This document shows, piece by piece, positions 61,001 through 64,000 of a stretch of DNA of 64,000 bases. The stretch's first letter is position 1, and the number at the start of each line of letters is the position of its first letter. The notes under the pieces were generated by a model. The model searched no databases, was not told the origin of the DNA, and saw only the letters and a list, made by a program, of their open reading frames with translations. Made by a program: the position numbers and the translations under genes. The DNA is from Enoplolaimus lenunculus (lineage: Eukaryota; Nematoda; Enoplea; Enoplida; Thoracostomopsidae), in the NCBI GenBank assembly GCA_030248215.1, contig JASANG010003003.1, positions 121,962 through 185,961 on the forward strand, read 5' to 3'.

Positions 61001-63987
61001 AATTGTAGCCTCCTTTATCAAGATAACCTGGCTAAAGCGGTTACATTTCGGTGTTAGAAGCCAATGAAAGCACACGTTTATCTTAACGTCCGGCTTACGC
61101 AGTGGCATTTTAACCGTAAACACTGCCCCTATGCCTAGAAGGCATCTTGACAATTTCTCGCCCGACAACTCGCCGTCCAACCGCTCGTAATCTTAAATTT
61201 CATCGACTTGACAATTCGTCGCTCATCATTACGCTTTGCGCTTAGGCTTAGAATTAAGTTTAGAATTGTGCGTTGATTTGTTCACAGGATTTAGGGCGCT
61301 GTTGGACGACAAGCTGTCTAGCGAGCGGGATGGTTCTCGGGCTTGGGCCCAATGGGAGAAGTGCGTGACCTATTTTTGTACCATGAGGCCATAAAATTGA
61401 CCGCTGGTTTGATATGGTAATAAGATTGAGATATGTGTTTTTGAACTTTAATTCCTTTCAATTTTCATAAGTACTACGGTCGTGGCGTAGCAAGGATATT
61501 GAAAGGTAGGGTTACATTCTGCAAAAATTTTGAAGAAGGGTTTCTTGCTATACGGACGTGCAAAGTTTTGTAGTCCACCGTACTAACATGCGAGCTTTTC
61601 AGTTATCTAGAATCTTCAACTGTAAACGTTTCTGCTGCTGCTTCATGAAATCGGATAATTACCAGAGTGAAAACACAGCGCTACTTTTTTCGTTATCCGA
61701 ACTCACTACATGCGTGCTTGGTGTGCAAGCTATTACGACGAATCTGAGGGGCGTTTTATCGAAGGTGGCGACGTAGTATCCGGAACTGGCAGCCTTTTGC
61801 ATTCGTCTGTCGTTGGAGCTCTTGTCACTCTGATGAAAGCTGCACTGAACAACATTTGGTGAAACATGGAAAATACGTCCAAGCACGTGCCGGGCCCTAA
61901 ACTGGGCTGGTTCCAACCCTATCATAAGGGCTCTTTCAAACAACTCATTTAGATGTTTTGTAACACTATGTTTCGTGGGTTTTTTCTGCCAGTTCCAGTG
62001 AAAATCAGTGTGCCCCTCATAGCCAACATTTTGCGGATCTGATTTGTAATCACAACCATTTCATTCCTGCTATTAAATCTCCACTTTGGTTCAGGTTGGA
62101 AATTGTTTTATGCGGCAATGGAATGACCTAATACTTTACTTAATCCGTTTAGGTTTAAATTTTAGCTTATGGCATAAGCTATATAAGTTGGACAGCAGTG
62201 TGTTTTAGTGTTTGCCATTTCCATGGCGGCATAATTGATGAAAAGTAACAATGTTGACTCAAACTTTGGCAAACCTATTAATTTGTGTCGCAAACTACAA
62301 AGCAAACGTTAACAACCATACTTAATCATTGACATTGACAGTGGGACCTCTTCGAAACATAGTTGTACGGTAACGACTTCCTATATTTACTGTATAATTA
62401 GTATCAAACTTAAAATTAATGAAAGATTTCGTAGTACACCAGTGCATTAAACTTTATTATAATTTTAGCTCTACGACTTCAGAGAAATTTTGAAAATTTT
62501 AAAAAAGTAGTCGTATAAAACGAGTGATGCCATTTGGATTCGTAAATTTAGTATAAAATTAACTTCTCATACGTCACTTGATCCATGTAAAGATCAGGGG
62601 CGAAACGTTTTTCTGTGGGACTAGAATGAGATTTAGACTAATTTTTTTGCAAGGCTTAGGCTTAGGTATATGCTCATCCTTACGCTTAGGTTTAGGCTCA
62701 TAACCTGTTCTTTACATTATCCGTAATTTTTATCATTGCAGCATATATTTAGACCAATGTATATACACAAACCGGTCGTAACCGTTGTGTTCCTACGCCT
62801 AAGCCAAAGCATAAGAAAATTAGTCTAAAGCTTTAAGTTTACTCTATTGCAGCTCCCAAAAACGTTCCGCCACTGATCTCTACATGGACCTATTTTTCGC
62901 GACCTCGCCTCAGCGAAGTCGTGTTTTTAGATGGTTGTTCGCTTCCTTTTACATTTGCACATGCATGCCGCATAACATGCACGTAAACAACTAATTTAAG
63001 CAGGTATGTATTGTAGGTATAATATATAAGACACGTGGGCGGCAATTTGTCATTGGTAGCGCAGTCAGCTAGCAGGTTGCTTTACGCAGCTCGACAAATG
63101 CTATGCGGTCGAGGTTCGATTCCAAGCTCAAACCCAACGTCTTTAATCAGAAAAAGTTTTTCAGGGCAGTTTCTTATCCCCGATGCTTCCCACTGTGATG
63201 CTACAGATTCTATGTGGAATTGTGTGACGAAATACCTGCTTATGTTTGCAATGAACGTCATTTTAGATGAATACTTCTGTTTCCATACTGTTAATAGTTG
63301 AAAAATTTGACAAATTGATTTTTGAAGATTAACAGTTGGTTAAGACTTGAAGCGTATAAAAGCAAACGTAAAATATTTTTTAAATTCATGATTAATGTTG
63401 GCTTTTAATTTTGGTTTTCGACATTGTTAAATCATTGCATTTCTAAAGTAGCATTCACGCTTTCGCTGCGGTGGCATGAAATAATTAATGCTTCCAATGT
63501 TTATCCAAAGGTCTCAATGTGGTCAGTGCTGCGCGCACGAAATTTTGGTCGAGGAAACAAAAAACATTGCTAAAAGGGAATGCTGTCGGAAGAAATATTC
63601 GAACATGGTGCGTTGATAATGGATAGAAAAGGAAAGAATATGTGTAGGTATCCCTGCTTCCTGTCAGTTTAGGATCTTTTTATTTTTAAACAGAGCATCG
63701 TAAAAACTGCCTGAGCGCCTCACAGAATTTGTACAAATAGCACTTAGTTTAATGGCAATGGACAATTTTGACTAAATTTTTTAACTGACTTTCACTTGTT
63801 TAAGACTTACTTTGTGCCATTTGTTTTCTTCTTCGTTGCTATCGCCACTACTATCGTTGCTAGTCCGACGGTCTTGTTTCACCATACTCTCGCAACATGC
63901 CACAGGGGTGTGTCCTGTAAGCTCAGTGTGCGTCGCATCGTTCGGGTCATTTGAAGTGCAGGCATTAATGTCTGATGTGCGATCCAT
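52018..63987 (-). CDS. Two-pore-domain potassium channel, nematode TWK type
   Basis: Four exons on the minus strand splice in phase: 63987-63811, 55241-55090, 54521-54067 and 53468-52018, giving 744 aa. M1 is LPHVGLFFISCLYIVFGAVM (about residues 66-86). The first filter TTIGYGN is split across the exon 3/4 junction at residue 262, and the second, TTVGFGD, is at 512-518. M2 lies near 272-297, M3 near 466-487 and M4 near 527-552. Such channels dimerise and carry background K+ current that sets resting potential. Two regions are unusual: an extracellular M1-P1 loop of about 150 residues with an Ala/Asn/Thr repeat, and a cytoplasmic M2-M3 loop of about 160 mostly acidic residues, where most relatives have a few tens. 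The IHYFGRAIQDARYALVNVGG block after M4 recalls nematode TWK channels. Intron 1 is about 8.6 kb. Confidence 0.92.
52024..52029 (-). promoter_or_regulatory. AATAAA overlapping the last codons of the K+ channel
   Basis: On the minus strand the hexamer spans the codons just before the stop (Asn-Lys). If used as a poly(A) signal, the 3' UTR would be nearly absent. A later minus-strand AATAAA (plus-strand TTTATT near 51414) is the alternative. Its use is unproven. Confidence 0.25.
53788..54006. mobile_element. MITE-like repeat of the GAATACGGGCCC-end family, worn
   Basis: It starts GGACCCGTATTATCAAATG and ends TTTAAGAATACAG, with CCAGTTGGCGATGGGC and CTACCGCTAACTGGTAATA as subterminal blocks, as in 47302-47525. 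It lies in intron 3 of the K+ channel. Confidence 0.6.
54710..54870 (+). mobile_element. TTAGGC-type MITE in intron 2 of the K+ channel
   Basis: It has the left end GATCATGTAAGGCGGAACGT, with a small deletion relative to the family, followed by the core TTTTTCTGTGGTACTACAAG and the right end GGCCCTGTTCTATACATAG. Hexamer units are reduced to TTTAGG-like traces. Confidence 0.65.
55839..56191. mobile_element. Element with ACTTAAGTA subterminal repeats
   Basis: The left end TGGGTATCTGAAACCTTACT and the right end, read inverted (GGGTTTCCAAAACCCTACTT), are similar. Several ACTTAAGTA motifs lie just inside both ends, a hAT-like layout. A target duplication is not visible. Confidence 0.45.
56205..56440 (+). 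mobile_element. tRNA-derived SINE, best copy
   Basis: A polymerase III A-box-like stretch (CAGCTGAGTGGTCATCGC, 56294) and a B-box (AGTTCGAATCCTAG, 56338) are spaced as in a tRNA. They follow a GAGGTCCTCTAGAGCTCG block and precede the family tail with GTTCATATATGAGAAAG. Copies at 6305, 30370 and 57115 share this layout. Confidence 0.6.
57115..57630 (+). mobile_element. SINE copy split by a MITE
   Basis: The head (GGGCAGTGTTTAGCAATTCT, then GAGAGCCCCCTCGGGATCG) stops at CTCGTA (57220). The tRNA-like part resumes at 57473 with ATATAGCTCAGTGTTCATCA and the tail AACATTTAAGTGAGAAAG. The MITE at 57221-57472 fills the gap. Confidence 0.55.
57221..57472. mobile_element. MITE with CACTGTAAATTCCAGTGAG ends
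   Basis: It starts CACTGTAAATTCCAGTGAGT and ends ACTCACTGGAACTTACAGTG. The left flank is TA and the right flank reads ATA, so the site is probably TA. The interior is rich in GAGTTGA and TCAACTC motifs. It is inserted in a SINE. Confidence 0.7.
58591..58650 (+). pseudogene. tRNA-Glu-like relic
   Basis: The stretch GGTCTAGTGGCTAGAATCCG, then TTTCACC, then GTTCGATT reads like the D arm, anticodon loop (TTC, glutamate) and T arm of a tRNA-Glu. The acceptor stem does not pair and the T-loop side is altered, so it is a relic or the head of a worn SINE. Confidence 0.5.
59052..59332. mobile_element. MITE, GCCCTATTCACACG family, copy 2
   Basis: It starts AAGCCCTATTCACACGTGCA and ends GCCCGTGTGAATAGGGCTTT. 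CTGCGAGAA and TTCTCGCAG lie just inside the ends. It aligns with 15838-16110 across ATCATAGCTAGGAATTCAC and ACATGTGTGAA. Confidence 0.75.
60254..60335. repeat. TATA-rich microsatellite
   Basis: Imperfect (TA)n with TATG and TATC interruptions, followed by further AT-rich repeats to about 60335. Similar tracts occur near 290, 4400-4500, 14040 and 21150. Confidence 0.7.
60879..61015. mobile_element. MITE, GCCCGTAGCC family, worn
   Basis: CCCTTAGCCAAAAGGGGAACA and the closing AAAATTGTAGCC block recall 18604-18790. The boundaries are approximate. Confidence 0.35.
62580..62722 (+). mobile_element. TTAGGC-type MITE
   Basis: It starts GATCCATGTAAAGATCAGGG and ends ACCTGTTCTTTACATTAT. The core CGAAACGTTTTTCTGTGGGA is followed by GGCTTAGGCTTAGG. 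A second copy in the opposite orientation follows 30 bp later. Confidence 0.7.
62752..62890 (-). mobile_element. TTAGGC-type MITE, inverted relative to its neighbour
   Basis: It starts GACCAATGTATATACACAAA and ends ACTGATCTCTACATGGACC. AAAACGTTCCGCC near the right end is the family core on the minus strand. With 62580-62722 it forms an inverted pair. Confidence 0.65.
63035..63300 (+). mobile_element. tRNA-derived SINE or tRNA relic, second type
   Basis: TTGGTAGCGCAGTCAGCTAG (A-box-like) and GGTCGAGGTTCGATTCCAAG (B-box) sit about 55 bp apart, as in a tRNA with an extra-long middle. No cloverleaf acceptor stem is evident. The body downstream is unique in this window. Confidence 0.5.
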
Positions 63988-64000
63988 AAGTATTAAAAAT

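Larger units (their letters stand above)
55242..63810 (-). other. Intron 1 of the K+ channel, 8.6 kb, packed with repeats
   Basis: It joins the short N-terminal exon to the M1 exon in phase 0. No other exon is seen inside on either strand. A GGTATTGGTATCC-rich patch at about 55500-55560 looks like a transposon subterminal region. A worn TTAGGC-type MITE lies near 58080-58230. The stretches 59340-60240 and 61230-62570 hold nothing I can name. Confidence 0.6.

Overview
The window is animal genomic DNA, AT-rich and full of repeats, with spliced genes whose introns end in short TTTCAG or TTTTAG acceptors. A nematode is the best guess. The potassium channel carries, after its fourth membrane segment, the IHYFGRAIQDARYALVNVGG block that I associate with nematode TWK channels, and many small transposons carry runs of TTAGGC, the nematode telomere hexamer. 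Both are recalled family knowledge, so the assignment is an inference.

Five protein genes can be built exon by exon with matching splice phases. From left to right they are: a DRAM/TMEM150-family six-pass membrane protein (5691-13132, +, 7 exons, 331 aa); a small secreted Ser/Gly/Arg-rich orphan (15513-17770, +, 3 exons, 159 aa); a four-pass protein with two PPxY motifs that resembles ENTREP/FAM189 (25329-30072, +, 5 exons, 705 aa); a TOCA-1/CIP4-type F-BAR, HR1 and SH3 protein (39596-46738, +, 15 exons, 781 aa, one GC-AG intron); and a two-pore-domain K+ channel (63987-52018, -, 4 exons, 744 aa, with a first intron of about 8.6 kb). They do not form a pathway cluster. At most, three share a membrane-traffic theme: lysosomal or autophagic membrane (DRAM), endosomal ubiquitin-ligase recruitment (ENTREP) and membrane curvature with actin (TOCA).

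The rest is a transposon landscape. At least ten short DNA-transposon families recur, most as 100-800 bp non-autonomous copies. Several insertions are nested: hAT-like in SINE, MITE in SINE, and MITE in hAT in a virus fossil. The fossil (about 32.7-36.6 kb) is a broken densovirus-like insertion whose Rep helicase lies on the minus strand and is split by a 2.2 kb hAT-like element. At 37.06-38.91 kb a transposon-like unit with inverted ends and a flanking duplication is filled almost wholly by an 8-bp minisatellite. Its ends match those of the TTAGGC-bearing MITEs, so the two may be one superfamily that carries tandem arrays. I see no RNA gene that looks functional, no CRISPR array and no reverse transcriptase.
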